Positions 17,062-25,919 of a DNA stretch of 64,000 nucleotides are shown in pieces. Source of the DNA: Planctomycetales bacterium (GTDB lineage: Bacteria; Planctomycetota; Planctomycetia; Planctomycetales; Planctomycetaceae); assembly GCA_028285345.1 (NCBI GenBank), contig JANQPT010000017.1, forward strand, positions 219,352 through 283,351, given 5' to 3'. The notes under the pieces are model-generated. The model ran no database searches. It saw only the letters and a list, made by a program, of their open reading frames with translations, and had not been told where the DNA came from. The stretch's first letter is position 1. Each line of letters begins with the position of its first letter. The translations under genes were made by a program, and so were the position numbers.

Positions 17062-17697
17062 ATGCGTTCACGAATTAGCCCGCGTTTTCTGACAGTCGTT
17101 ATCGTTTCGTCGATTGCCGTGGTATGCCTGTCGGATGACGACGCCCCACGCCCAAACAAATGGAGCCCTCGCGCAATTTCGGTTGCTGCAAGAACTGATG
17201 CGGAAGTCATTGGTACAAGGCAATTCAACAGAAAGGCCTTTGAAATCGTGCGTAGTAACCGGTTTTTTACGGATGAGCAATTCGCTGCATTGTCGCCGCT
17301 CGTTGCGCAGCAAGTCTTGGAGGATTCCCGAACTGGAAGTATCTATATCGCGTCGAAAGACAAACCAAACAATGTCTACGTCGATATTGCGCTGACATAT
17401 TTTGTGCAATTGGAGAATCCCTTGATGGCGGAACTTCTTGACCTGTCCGGAAAGCCAATCACGTTTTCTGCCGCTGGGGAGACACAGCAGGCGTGGGCCG
17501 TCTGGGAATTCGCACACAGAGCAAGAATTGTCCAACTGCCGCTTGGTGTACCGTGTGAAGCCTGCCCGCTGGTTGATCGTGACAAACTCGAACAGGTTGG
17601 GAATACGCTGCACCTGTTTCAAAACGTCGGCAAACAACGGCGGACGTTTGCACGAATTCCGCTTTATCCATTCAGCAAGAAGCACGATGCGAATTGA
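17062..17697 (+). CDS. Hypothetical protein with N-terminal signal or anchor
   Basis: A 211-residue protein of unknown family. The start is ATG 17062 with GGAGG upstream. A hydrophobic segment (SPRFLTVVIVSSIAVVCL) at about 7-24 indicates export or anchoring. The rest has no repeats; a CEACPL motif near residue 165 gives a CxxC pair that might bind metal or form a disulfide. Base composition is lower in GC than the surrounding genes, like the gene just upstream. Function not assigned. Confidence 0.55.
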   Translation: MRSRISPRFLTVVIVSSIAVVCLSDDDAPRPNKWSPRAISVAARTDAEVIGTRQFNRKAFEIVRSNRFFTDEQFAALSPLVAQQVLEDSRTGSIYIASKDKPNNVYVDIALTYFVQLENPLMAELLDLSGKPITFSAAGETQQAWAVWEFAHRARIVQLPLGVPCEACPLVDRDKLEQVGNTLHLFQNVGKQRRTFARIPLYPFSKKHDAN

Positions 17698-17786
17698 TCG
17701 CAATCTGGCCGCAGAATCGAAGCGTCATGACATCGTGGAGGTTACCGTCCTGCTGTATTCGGAATTCCATAGTCAACCGGTCACCA

Positions 17787-18674
17787 TCACCCCTTCTTAG
17801 GCTTCATCATCGCCTGCAATTGATCCCACTGCTCACCGGTCACCATCTCCAGCCCGTTAAACTGCCCCGCGCCGCGGAGCCATTCGCCGCCGTCGATCGT
17901 GATGCAGTCGCCGTTAATGTAGGCGCTGTAATCGGACATCAAGTACGCCGCCAGATTCGCCAATTCCTGGTGTTCGCCGACCCGGCCGGCGGGGACTCGG
18001 TTGGCTGGATCGAACAGCTCTTTCAGCGCATCGGGCATCAGCCGTGACCAGGCGCCCTTGGTCGGAAAGGGTCCGGGCGCAATGGCGTTGAGGCGGATGC
18101 CGTATTTGCCCCATTCCGAGGCCAAGGATCGCGTGAGCATCAGCACGCCCGCTTTAGCGACCGCCGAAGGGACGACGTACCCCGAACCGGTCCACGCATA
18201 GGTGGTGACGATGTTCAGAAACGTGCCGCTGCGACCGGCATCGATCCAACGCTTGCCGAGCGCGAGAGTGCAATTGGATGTGCCTCGCAGCACGATATCG
18301 ACGACCGTGTTGAACGCGTTGTAGGAGAGGCGTTCGGTGGGACAAATGAAGTTGCCGGCGGCGTTGTTGATCAACCCGTCAACCGCGCCAAAGCGTTCGA
18401 TCGCTCCGTCGATGAGCGCTTCGACCTGCTCCGGTTCACGTACGTCGCACGAATCGCCCCAGACCTCGTTTCCGGTTTCTTTGGCCATCTCGGCGGCGGT
18501 CTCGGCGATCACGTCCGCCCGCCGCCCGCCGATCACCAGGTTGGCCCCCAACTGTGACAGGTACTGCCCCATCGAGCGGCCCAAGCCGGTGCCGCCGCCG
18601 GTGACGATGATCGTCTTGCCGTCAAACGTTCCGTCTTTCAACATCGAATCCGTACATGGTGGAATGCTCATCAA
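17787..18674 (-). CDS. SDR oxidoreductase, 2,4-dienoyl-CoA reductase-like
   Basis: A 295-residue short-chain dehydrogenase. The NAD(P) motif is TGGGTGLG near residue 26, followed by the SDR motif NNAAG near 108. Where classical members have Tyr-x-x-x-Lys, this protein has Ser-Ala-Val-Ala-Lys (SAVAKAG), the pattern of the 2,4-dienoyl-CoA reductase branch, which reduces unsaturated fatty acyl-CoA. The C-terminal tail after IDGGEWL is about 30 residues longer than the basic fold. Starts at residue 2 or at the Met in MLKDGTF are also possible. It lies 71 bases after another SDR gene on the same strand, so they may form a fatty-acid related unit. Confidence 0.85.
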   Translation of the reverse strand: MMSIPPCTDSMLKDGTFDGKTIIVTGGGTGLGRSMGQYLSQLGANLVIGGRRADVIAETAAEMAKETGNEVWGDSCDVREPEQVEALIDGAIERFGAVDGLINNAAGNFICPTERLSYNAFNTVVDIVLRGTSNCTLALGKRWIDAGRSGTFLNIVTTYAWTGSGYVVPSAVAKAGVLMLTRSLASEWGKYGIRLNAIAPGPFPTKGAWSRLMPDALKELFDPANRVPAGRVGEHQELANLAAYLMSDYSAYINGDCITIDGGEWLRGAGQFNGLEMVTGEQWDQLQAMMKPKKG

Positions 18675-18745
18675 TCTGCCCTCATATCAAGTAACGGCGT
18701 CAACCCACATCCCCGACTCTGCCGGGGAGTTCCCAATCCAATCAC

Positions 18746-19519
18746 TCAAATCGTATGCCCGCCGTCGACGGTCAGCACCGCACCAGTGCAAAAACTGGAC
18801 GCCGACGACGCCAAATAAACCGTCATGCCCACCAGTTCCTCCGGCTGGGCGATCCGGTGTAGCGGAATTTTCGAAACCGCCCGGTTGAGAATCTTCTCGT
18901 TCGACCAGAGCGCCTGGCTGAACTGCGTTTTGATCAAGCCGGGGCAGAGGGCGTTAACACGAATCCCCTGCTCGCCCCATTCGGCCGCCATCACCTTGGT
19001 GAGGCTGATCAACGAGGCCTTGCTCATGCTATACAAGCCGAGCATCGGCTCGGGGTGCAATCCTCCGATACTGCTGACGTTGATGATTGACCCGCCGCCC
19101 CGCTCGACCATGTGCGGATGCACATGCTTCGCCAGATTCAGCGGGCCTTTGACGTTGACCTCCATGATTTTGTCAAACGCCGCGTCATCATTGTCGATCA
19201 GCGGACCGAACACCGGGTTCGTGGCGGCGTTGTTAACCAGAATATCGATGCCCCCAAAGGTCTCCACCGCCGTTTCGACCAAACGCTGCAGGTCGTCCGC
19301 CTTGCCCATGTGCGCCGCGATTCCCGCGGCATTGCCGCCCGCGGCGCGAATGGTCTCGACTGCGGCATCAATCCCTTCCTGCTTGCGGCCGCACAGTACG
19401 ACGTTCGCGCCGAATTCAGACAACCCGCTCGCCATCGCTAAACCGATTCCGCGACTCGAACCGGTCACCACCGCAACCTTATCTTTCAAATCAAACAACC
19501 CGGACGGCCGGTCGGACAT
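18746..19519 (-). CDS. SDR-family oxidoreductase
   Basis: A 257-residue classical SDR. The cofactor site TGSSRGIG is at about 19-26, NNAAT at about 93, the catalytic Ser lies in INVSSIGG and the catalytic Tyr/Lys in YSMSK. The family oxidises alcohols or reduces ketones with NAD(P); no substrate can be named. The C-terminus LTVDGGHTI is typical of FabG-like members. It is the upstream partner of the dienoyl-CoA reductase-like gene and lies 52 bases downstream of a HAD phosphatase gene on the same strand. Confidence 0.9.
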   Translation of the reverse strand: MSDRPSGLFDLKDKVAVVTGSSRGIGLAMASGLSEFGANVVLCGRKQEGIDAAVETIRAAGGNAAGIAAHMGKADDLQRLVETAVETFGGIDILVNNAATNPVFGPLIDNDDAAFDKIMEVNVKGPLNLAKHVHPHMVERGGGSIINVSSIGGLHPEPMLGLYSMSKASLISLTKVMAAEWGEQGIRVNALCPGLIKTQFSQALWSNEKILNRAVSKIPLHRIAQPEELVGMTVYLASSASSFCTGAVLTVDGGHTI

Positions 19520-19571
19520 GATGTTCTACCTCGACAACTAGAGAAATATTGAGAGTATTATTTTGAATCGG

Positions 19572-20261
19572 CTAGCGATTCAGAGTTTGACGGTGTTTCC
19601 GCGAAACCTCGCCAATGATCTGCGGCGTAATCTCGGACAATGAGTGCACGGTGAGTTCGGCGGCCGACAGTTCCTCGGCGGTGTGGCCGGGGCTGACCAG
19701 CGCGATACACGCCATTCCGGCCGCATGCGCCGCGGCAATCCCCGCCTCCGCATCTTCGATCACGACGCAATGTGCCGGGTCCGTGCGGAGCTTCTGGGCC
19801 GCTTTGAGAAAGACTTCAGGATGTGGTTTCCCCTGGCTGACGTCGGCAGCGGTGATCACCGCGCGAAAATGTTCCCGTTTGTCCAAGGAATCAATCACCA
19901 AATTCACATTCTCCGGCGGTCCGGAGGAACCGACAGCCAGCGGAACGCCTTCCGCGGCAAGCGCCTCGATCAACTCATGCGCCCCCTCCATCGCTTGAAA
20001 GTCTTCACTGAGGATTGCCCGAAAATGTGATTCCTTGGCGTCGTCGATTTCCGCCACCCGCTCCGGCGTCGGCTGGTCCAACATTCCGCACTCAACGACG
20101 ACCTCGCGGCTGACGCGACCGAATGTTGTCAGGAATTGCTCTCGAGTGAATTCAAAACCGCGTTCAGCGGCAAGCCGCAGCCAACTTTGGAAGTGCGCCT
20201 CATAGGAATCGACGAGCACGCCGTCCATGTCGAAGATTACAGCAATCTTGTCGTCGCTCAT
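19572..20261 (-). CDS. HAD hydrolase, beta-phosphoglucomutase/phosphatase type
   Basis: A 229-residue haloacid-dehalogenase enzyme. The start at 20261 places motif I (FDMDGVLVDS, Asp11 nucleophile and Asp13) at the N-terminus as usual; an upstream start would add 27 unlikely residues. Motif II is SSGPPENV, motif III has the Lys of QGKPHPEVFLKAA, and motif IV is VIEDAEAGIAAAHAAG. The cap between motifs I and II is helical (subfamily IA). These enzymes act on sugar phosphates; the exact substrate is not visible. Confidence 0.9.
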   Translation of the reverse strand: MSDDKIAVIFDMDGVLVDSYEAHFQSWLRLAAERGFEFTREQFLTTFGRVSREVVVECGMLDQPTPERVAEIDDAKESHFRAILSEDFQAMEGAHELIEALAAEGVPLAVGSSGPPENVNLVIDSLDKREHFRAVITAADVSQGKPHPEVFLKAAQKLRTDPAHCVVIEDAEAGIAAAHAAGMACIALVSPGHTAEELSAAELTVHSLSEITPQIIGEVSRKHRQTLNR

Positions 20262-20359
20262 CCGCTTTGGGCAATCCTTTGGAATTCTGAAAGTTGTGGT
20301 GGCGGGCCGAAATGATACGGAGTTTTCGTGGGCTTGGATCACAGACAGTCTCGGGCGGC

Positions 20360-21289
20360 TCAGCGAGCTTCTTCCGGCAGCGGCACCAGATAGGTCTGCC
20401 CGTCTTCCGCAGCGACGGCCACGTGACTGCCATCAGGCGTGAAGGCCGCTCCGTAGGTTGTGCGAACGGGAAGTTTTTGTTGAAACAACAGTTTGCCGTC
20501 TGCCGTGTCCCAAACCAGCACTTCGGCCGCATAGGTGACTGCCATCAGGCGTTTGCCGCTGCGGTTGTACTGAATGCGATAGATGTCGCCGCGGGCCCCG
20601 TCAAAAACCGGCCCAGCGGTGCCGCTCGCTGAGTCCCAGGTGCGGACCACCTTCTCTAATCCGCCGCCGGCGACGGTGTTGCCGTCAGGATGAACAGCGA
20701 CCGCATAGACGGCGTCCGCACTGCCCGGAAACTGCCGCAACTCTTTGCCGTCGGACGCCTGATACAACCGCACGGACTTGTCTGCGCCGCCGGTGAGAAT
20801 GGTCTTTCCGTCAGGGCTGAACGCGACTGCGTAGACCGCGCCCCCTTGCTCAGGCAGTTTGCGGAGCTCCTTGCCGGCTGCGAGGTCCCAAAATCGGACC
20901 GTTTTGTCGGCGGAGACCGAAACGAGCTGTTTTCCATCAGGGCTGAACGCCACACCGTAGACTTGCGAACCGTGCCCTTTTAGTTCCTTGGCCGGTTTCA
21001 ACGGTTCGCTTGCCTCTTTCGGCGGTTCACTGGGCACGTCCCAGATTTTCAACGTTTTATCTTGCGAGCCGGAAACAATTTTCGAGCCATCGGGAGCGAC
21101 GGCCACAGCCAGCACCAAATCGGCGTGCCCTGCCAACGTCGCGAGCGGCTTTTCGCTGGCGACGTCCCAGATCTTCAGCGTGCGGTCAAAACTGCCGGTG
21201 ACCAGCCACGGTTTGCTCGGCACTGCCTCGACCACGTAGACGGGGTCGGTGTGGCCGGCGAGTTTCTTAAGTTCAGGCGTATCGGGCAT
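20360..21289 (-). CDS. WD40 repeat protein, seven blades
   Basis: A 309-residue protein made almost entirely of seven WD40 blades of about 42 residues (for example GHTDPVYVVEAVPS...FDRTLKIWD, GHADLVLAVAVAPDGSK, FSPDGKQLVSVSADKTV). It has no signal peptide and no extra domain, so it is probably a cytoplasmic protein-binding scaffold. Blades 1-5 are close to consensus; the last two are more diverged. It sits 98 bases upstream of the HAD gene on the same strand. Its partner is unknown. Confidence 0.88.
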   Translation of the reverse strand: MPDTPELKKLAGHTDPVYVVEAVPSKPWLVTGSFDRTLKIWDVASEKPLATLAGHADLVLAVAVAPDGSKIVSGSQDKTLKIWDVPSEPPKEASEPLKPAKELKGHGSQVYGVAFSPDGKQLVSVSADKTVRFWDLAAGKELRKLPEQGGAVYAVAFSPDGKTILTGGADKSVRLYQASDGKELRQFPGSADAVYAVAVHPDGNTVAGGGLEKVVRTWDSASGTAGPVFDGARGDIYRIQYNRSGKRLMAVTYAAEVLVWDTADGKLLFQQKLPVRTTYGAAFTPDGSHVAVAAEDGQTYLVPLPEEAR

Positions 21290-21556
21290 CGAAGTATGGC
21301 ATCGAAGGAATGAGTGTTCAGCTTACCAGTCTCCCGGGCGGGGGATTATCTGTCAACCTGTGGACGAGGTTCCGGGATCCGGAACAAACTCGATGCTGCA
21401 ATTCTGCACATCAAACGCGCCTTGCCGATCAGATGTTTACTTTAAAATGACCGGGGGCTAGGATGATTCGCAGCGCAATCGCGGAGTTGACGGCTAATTC
21501 CTGTTCCGCGGATCGGCTTTCTCACCCCCTCCCATCGCTTTCGAGGCAATAAGACC

Positions 21557-22216
21557 ATGACCAACAAGCACGATCAGATTGACCATGGAGCAAGCGATTC
21601 CCAGAGCACTTCGCAATTTCAAGTGACCCGAAGACGGACCGCCGCCGGCAATTGGCTGACGTTGGTACTGGTGGCTGTTGTATCAGCCAGCGCCGGATCG
21701 CTGCTGCGGTTTCCCGTCGCTGATGCCGCCCAACAGAAGGAAGCGGAAACGCCGTCTGAGGGCTATGCAATGGCCTATTTGCAATTGGCGGAAGCACAGT
21801 TGGAATACGCTGAAGAGATGAATCGCCGCGTCAAAGGGACCTTTACGCAACCTCAAATTCGTGAGTTCCGCGAATCGGTGCAAATCAGCAAAGACCTCGT
21901 CAAGCAAGAGGAAAAGACCGGGCATTTCAATCGCATGCAGGCGATGGTCCGCTGGGCCCAGCATCGGCAGTTGTCCGCGGAAACCGATGTGGACTTGGCG
22001 GAGGCGCTGAACAAACGCGTGCCGGATTCGGTCAGCGACGAGCGGATCAAAGAGCTCAAGGCCTACGAGACCTTAATGCGAATCGATATGGAGACGGGAG
22101 AAGCGGCGATCAATGCGTCACCGGAAGAGCAATTGCAATGGAGAATCACGGTGCTGGAGGACCAGCTCTTGCGACTGAGCCAGCGAGTCAATCTGCTCCG
22201 CCAATTGGAGCAGTAG
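21557..22216 (+). CDS. Membrane-anchored hypothetical protein
   Basis: A 219-residue protein with a short cytoplasmic start, one membrane helix at about 32-52 (WLTLVLVAVVSASAGSLL) and a long, mostly helical, charged domain outside that is likely coiled coil. Tandem similarity inside it (YLQLAEAQLEYAEEMNRRV and RWAQHRQLSAETDVDLAEA) suggests a duplicated helical hairpin. I do not recognise a family. The gene stands alone and is followed by a hairpin at 22268-22296. Confidence 0.7.
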   Translation: MTNKHDQIDHGASDSQSTSQFQVTRRRTAAGNWLTLVLVAVVSASAGSLLRFPVADAAQQKEAETPSEGYAMAYLQLAEAQLEYAEEMNRRVKGTFTQPQIREFRESVQISKDLVKQEEKTGHFNRMQAMVRWAQHRQLSAETDVDLAEALNKRVPDSVSDERIKELKAYETLMRIDMETGEAAINASPEEQLQWRITVLEDQLLRLSQRVNLLRQLEQ

Positions 22217-22267
22217 ATCGCGCCGCTTTGAGTTGTCGGCTCACACTCAGAACCCCGTTGGAAAAGC

Positions 22268-22296
22268 CGACGCCATACGGCGTCGTCTTTCGTTTC
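22268..22296 (+). terminator. Probable intrinsic terminator
   Basis: CGACGCC (22268-22274) pairs with GGCGTCG (22279-22285) around ATAC, followed by TCTTTCGTTT. It lies about 50 bases after the stop of the membrane-anchored protein and 26 bases before the end of the convergent EF-hand gene. The T run is interrupted, hence moderate confidence. Confidence 0.5.
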
Positions 22297-22321
22297 CTAT
22301 TCTTCGCAATTACCGAGTTCC

Positions 22322-23893
22322 TTATGCGTCCTTGCCCTCTACGGCACCCGCCTCTTTCTCTTTTTGTTGATCCTGCTTGGGCCGGCGTTTCCCACGGCCC
22401 TTGCCGCGACCGGGGCGGGCGTGTTTCATTTCTTCAGCATCGATGAAACCGTCGCCGTTGCGGTCGACCTTCTTAAAGCGTTCCTTGAGCCGGCCCTTTG
22501 CTTCGGACTCGGAGATTTTTCCATCCTCGTCCGTGTCCATCCGCTCAATCATCCGTTTGATGAACTCACCGCCTCGTCTGGGCCCTTCTCCACGCATTCT
22601 TCCGAATCCGCGCCTTCGAGATGAGAATCGATCCCCACCCGGTCCGCGCCGGCCGCGAGAATTGAAGGCCTCCGCCCCCCGTTCGATACGTGCGGCGCGG
22701 AATTCTTCGATGTCGATGTATCCATCCCCGTTGGTATCCAGTTTTTCCAACCGGACTTTAATACGTTCCAGAGCCTTTTCGATCGAGACCTTGCCTTCGT
22801 CTCCGAGCATCTCCCGGAACGGCAGGCCGGGTCCACGGCCAAACCTGGGGCCTCGGCGAGGAGCATCGGGCCGGTCTCGTTTCGCGACGTCCCCTTCTGG
22901 TCGTCGAGGCGGACGCGGTCGATCGCCGTCACGGCGGCGCTCACGCGGCGGCGCTCCCATCAACTCGCGGGGATCGAGCGTGCCGTCACCGTTCTCATCC
23001 AACTCCTCAAAAATCTCGACGAAGCGGCTCAATTCTTCCTTGCTCAGCTTGCGATCCTTGTTGGTATCGAGCTTGCTAAAGAATTTAGGACCTCGTCCCC
23101 GGCGGGGGCCTCCTTCAGCCGGTCCGCGACGCGGCGGAGCCTCCGCATCTCCGTCGCGACGGGCGACGCGCCGAAACTCATTGAGATTAATGCTGCCGTC
23201 CTCCTCCTTGCCGGCGCGTTGCAGCAACTTCACCAATCGGGGCTTAAACTCCTCGGGCACCTCGTCCACGGAAATCTTGCCGTCTTGATCCTGGTCGAGT
23301 TTCTTAAACGTCCTCGCAAGCCGCTGTCCTGGTTTGCCTTTTCCGTCGGCAGGCTTCTTTTTCTTCTTCTTCGCATTGTTGGCGGCCAATGCTCTCAGAT
23401 CCTTCAACGTTAATTCGTCTTTCCCCGACTTTTCGAATAGCCGCGCCACGCGCTTCTTCAAACGCTCCGGCAGATTGTCCGCTTCGGCTTCGTCGCGGGA
23501 AATGACGCCATCCTTATTCTTATCCAATCGTTTCAGGATTTTGCCGGGATTCTGCTTGTTCCCTTTTGGTTTCTTCTTGTTCGATTTCCCACCGACCGCT
23601 TCCTCGCTCACAACCTCGACGGGAGTCTCTTGCGGCTTGGTGGCGTTGACAAACTCCTCCTTCGACAGCTGGCCGTCCTTGTCCTGATCACCGACGCGCA
23701 ACAACCGCTTGAAATACTTGGCGCGATCCTCGCCGATTTCATCGGCCGCGACGACTCCATCCTTATTTTTGTCCAATTCTTGGAACAACTTGGCCGGTTC
23801 TGCACTGTCCTGGGACTCCTCTGCGACAGCCTCTGAAGCGAGGCCGACGCAAATCCCCAAAAACGCCAAGCATGAGATGTGCAAGACTTTCAT
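22322..23893 (-). CDS. Secreted EF-hand repeat protein
   Basis: A 523-residue protein starting at ATG 23893 with a signal peptide (MKVLHISCLAFLGICVGL). At least nine canonical calcium-binding EF-hand loops are visible, including DKNKDGVVAADEI, DQDKDGQLSKEEF, DQDQDGKISVDEV, DENGDGTLDPREL, DTNGDGYIDIEEF and DRNGDGFIDAEEM, plus two degenerate ones (EKSGKDELTLKDL, GKEEDGSINLNEF). Between them are low-complexity Arg/Pro/Gly-rich and Lys-rich linkers. The C-terminus is basic. Proteins of this kind are common in planctomycetes and probably bind calcium at the cell surface; a precise role is not known. Confidence 0.9.
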   Translation of the reverse strand: MKVLHISCLAFLGICVGLASEAVAEESQDSAEPAKLFQELDKNKDGVVAADEIGEDRAKYFKRLLRVGDQDKDGQLSKEEFVNATKPQETPVEVVSEEAVGGKSNKKKPKGNKQNPGKILKRLDKNKDGVISRDEAEADNLPERLKKRVARLFEKSGKDELTLKDLRALAANNAKKKKKKPADGKGKPGQRLARTFKKLDQDQDGKISVDEVPEEFKPRLVKLLQRAGKEEDGSINLNEFRRVARRDGDAEAPPRRGPAEGGPRRGRGPKFFSKLDTNKDRKLSKEELSRFVEIFEELDENGDGTLDPRELMGAPPRERRRDGDRPRPPRRPEGDVAKRDRPDAPRRGPRFGRGPGLPFREMLGDEGKVSIEKALERIKVRLEKLDTNGDGYIDIEEFRAARIERGAEAFNSRGRRGPGGDRFSSRRRGFGRMRGEGPRRGGEFIKRMIERMDTDEDGKISESEAKGRLKERFKKVDRNGDGFIDAEEMKHARPGRGKGRGKRRPKQDQQKEKEAGAVEGKDA

Positions 23894-24044
23894 AATCGGA
23901 TACCTGCGATTTGTGACTGGAAACTCGCCGCCTGGTACCGTCTCGCCGCCGGACAACTCGAGACGGTATCGCGACAAGGGATTAAACACCGCCGGGTCGG
24001 CAAAGTACCGTCAGGATATGGCAAACATGCGAAAAAACCAACGA

Positions 24045-24800
24045 TTATGGTAGAACGACCCGTCCGCCGGAGGCGACCACTGTCTGGCCGGTCATGAAGC
24101 TGGAGCGTTCGCTCAGCAAAAATGCGATCACTTCGGCAATCTCCTCCGGCTGTCCGATGCGGCCCATCGGAGTCCCCGCAAGAACCGCCTCAATGGTTTC
24201 GTCTGACAGCACATGGGCCATTTCCGTTTCCGTGAGGCCGGGCGCGACGCAATTGATGCGAACGTTGTGCGGAGCGAACCCCTCGCTGCAACAGCGGGTC
24301 AGTGCGATGACGCCCGCCTTGGCGGCCGAATAGTGCATTTGCATCTTTCGCGGCCGCAGTGCGGCAATCGACGAAACGGTGACGATTCTCCCGAATCCTC
24401 GCTCGATCATTTCACCCTTGACCGCATGCACCACCAAGAAGGACCCGTTCAAGTTCACATCGATCGTTTCTTTCCAAAGCTCGTAAGTCATCTCGCTGTG
24501 GTCCGCGATGTTGCTGATTGCCCCACAATGTGCGACCAATTCGATCGGGCCTAACGAATCGCGTGTTGCTTTGGTCAGGGCGTCGACCTGGTCAGGTTGC
24601 GAAACATCGCAGGCCGAGCACAATCCCTTGCGGCCCAGCGACTCGATCTCGGCGACGACTTGTTCGGCCTCCGAACGCCTCGAAGCATAGCTGATCGCGA
24701 CATCCGCGCCCTCACGCGCCAATTGCAATGCCGTGGCGCGGCCAATTCCCCGCGAACCGCCGGTGACCAACGCCGTACGATCTTGAAATTCGCCGCTCAT
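24045..24800 (-). CDS. SDR oxidoreductase, FabG-like
   Basis: A 251-residue short-chain dehydrogenase with TGGSRGIG at about 13-20, catalytic Ser in VTVSSIAAL, Tyr/Lys in YSAAKAG and the C-terminal substrate loop near FLLSERSSFMTGQ. The pattern matches 3-oxoacyl-ACP reductase-like enzymes, but there is no fatty-acid synthesis cluster here, so the substrate is open. An unusual Cys/His-rich stretch (SACDVSQPD, VAHCGAIS) replaces the common NNAG with HCGAIS, a change in the motif that stabilises the central sheet. It is monocistronic and divergent from the DUF1080 gene. Confidence 0.85.
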   Translation of the reverse strand: MSGEFQDRTALVTGGSRGIGRATALQLAREGADVAISYASRRSEAEQVVAEIESLGRKGLCSACDVSQPDQVDALTKATRDSLGPIELVAHCGAISNIADHSEMTYELWKETIDVNLNGSFLVVHAVKGEMIERGFGRIVTVSSIAALRPRKMQMHYSAAKAGVIALTRCCSEGFAPHNVRINCVAPGLTETEMAHVLSDETIEAVLAGTPMGRIGQPEEIAEVIAFLLSERSSFMTGQTVVASGGRVVLP

Positions 24801-25009
24801 GCCGATCGTCTCCGTGGATGGGATCGTTGATTGATTTCATTGAGGGAACTCTTCAGATATACATTACAGAGTCATCGGAAACCATCCCGCAGGGAGCCGG
24901 AATCCTGGAATAGCGACTGACGAAGTGTTAGTCTGGAGAGCGTCATAGCAGGACATGGCGTACATCGGTTTGTGATGAGACACAGCTGAGACTGACGAGT
25001 TGATTGACT

Positions 25010-25876
25010 ATGAAGAAACAAACGTTGGCATGTTGGATTTGTACTCTGCTGGCACTCTGCCTTTCCGCGCGAATCGCGTGGGGCGACGAGGGCCAAGACG
25101 GCGTGATCGTTCCCAAGGATCAGCCCATCAAGTTGTTTAACGGACAGGACCTGTCGAACTTCTACACGTGGCTGCAAGACACCAAGCTGGAGGACCCGCG
25201 CAAGGTCTTTACGGTCACCAAAGAGGCCGACGGGACTCCAGTCATCCGCGCGTCGGGGGACGGTTACGGCGGCATCGTGACCAAGAATCGGTACGCGAAC
25301 TATCACTTGATACTTGAGTATCGTTGGGGCGAGCTCACCTGGGGCAAGCGCAAAATGGCGGCCAAGGATAGCGGCGTGCTGTTACATTGCCACGGCGACG
25401 ACGGCAATTACGGAGCCGGCAAGGGGACGGCGCCCTGGATGTCCAGTATCGAATGTCAAATCATCGAGGGGGGTGTCGGCGACTTTCTGGTGCTGGGCGG
25501 GATCGACAACGACGGCACACAGCGAACCTCAAAACTGACCTGCGAAGTCACCAAGGATCGCGACCAGGAAACGGTCTGGAAAAAAGGGGGCGAGAAGAAG
25601 ACCTTCACCAAAGGCCGGATCAACTGGTACGGTCGCGATCCCGACTGGAAAGACGTGCTCGGAGTTCGCGGCAAAGACGACAAAGATTCCCCCGGCCAGG
25701 AGTGGACGAAATTGGAATGCATTTGCGACGGCGGAACGATCACCAACATCGTCAATGGAACGGTCGTCAATTACGGTGAGATGGCCGAGCCAAGTTCCGG
25801 AAAGTTGCTCTTTCAGACCGAGGGGGCGGAGATCTTCTTTCGCAAAATTGAATTGCATCCGCTGAAGAAGAAATAG
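25010..25876 (+). CDS. DUF1080 (3-keto-disaccharide hydrolase) domain protein
   Basis: A 288-residue exported protein: signal peptide MKKQTLACWICTLLALCL, then one DUF1080 domain beginning with KLFNGQDLSNFYTW. The family has a concanavalin-like fold and is widespread in planctomycetes; some members cleave 3-keto-glycosides. Landmarks seen are GYGGIVTKNRYANYHL, GVLLHCHGDDG and SIECQIIEGG, and near the end IFFRKIELHPL. The start at ATG 25010 is preferred over an upstream TTG. No obvious operon partner; the next gene follows after 43 bases, so co-transcription is possible. Confidence 0.9.
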   Translation: MKKQTLACWICTLLALCLSARIAWGDEGQDGVIVPKDQPIKLFNGQDLSNFYTWLQDTKLEDPRKVFTVTKEADGTPVIRASGDGYGGIVTKNRYANYHLILEYRWGELTWGKRKMAAKDSGVLLHCHGDDGNYGAGKGTAPWMSSIECQIIEGGVGDFLVLGGIDNDGTQRTSKLTCEVTKDRDQETVWKKGGEKKTFTKGRINWYGRDPDWKDVLGVRGKDDKDSPGQEWTKLECICDGGTITNIVNGTVVNYGEMAEPSSGKLLFQTEGAEIFFRKIELHPLKKK

Positions 25877-25919
25877 CACTGCCTGCGTCGCTTCAAATTT
25901 GATTTCCGGGAAGATCACG

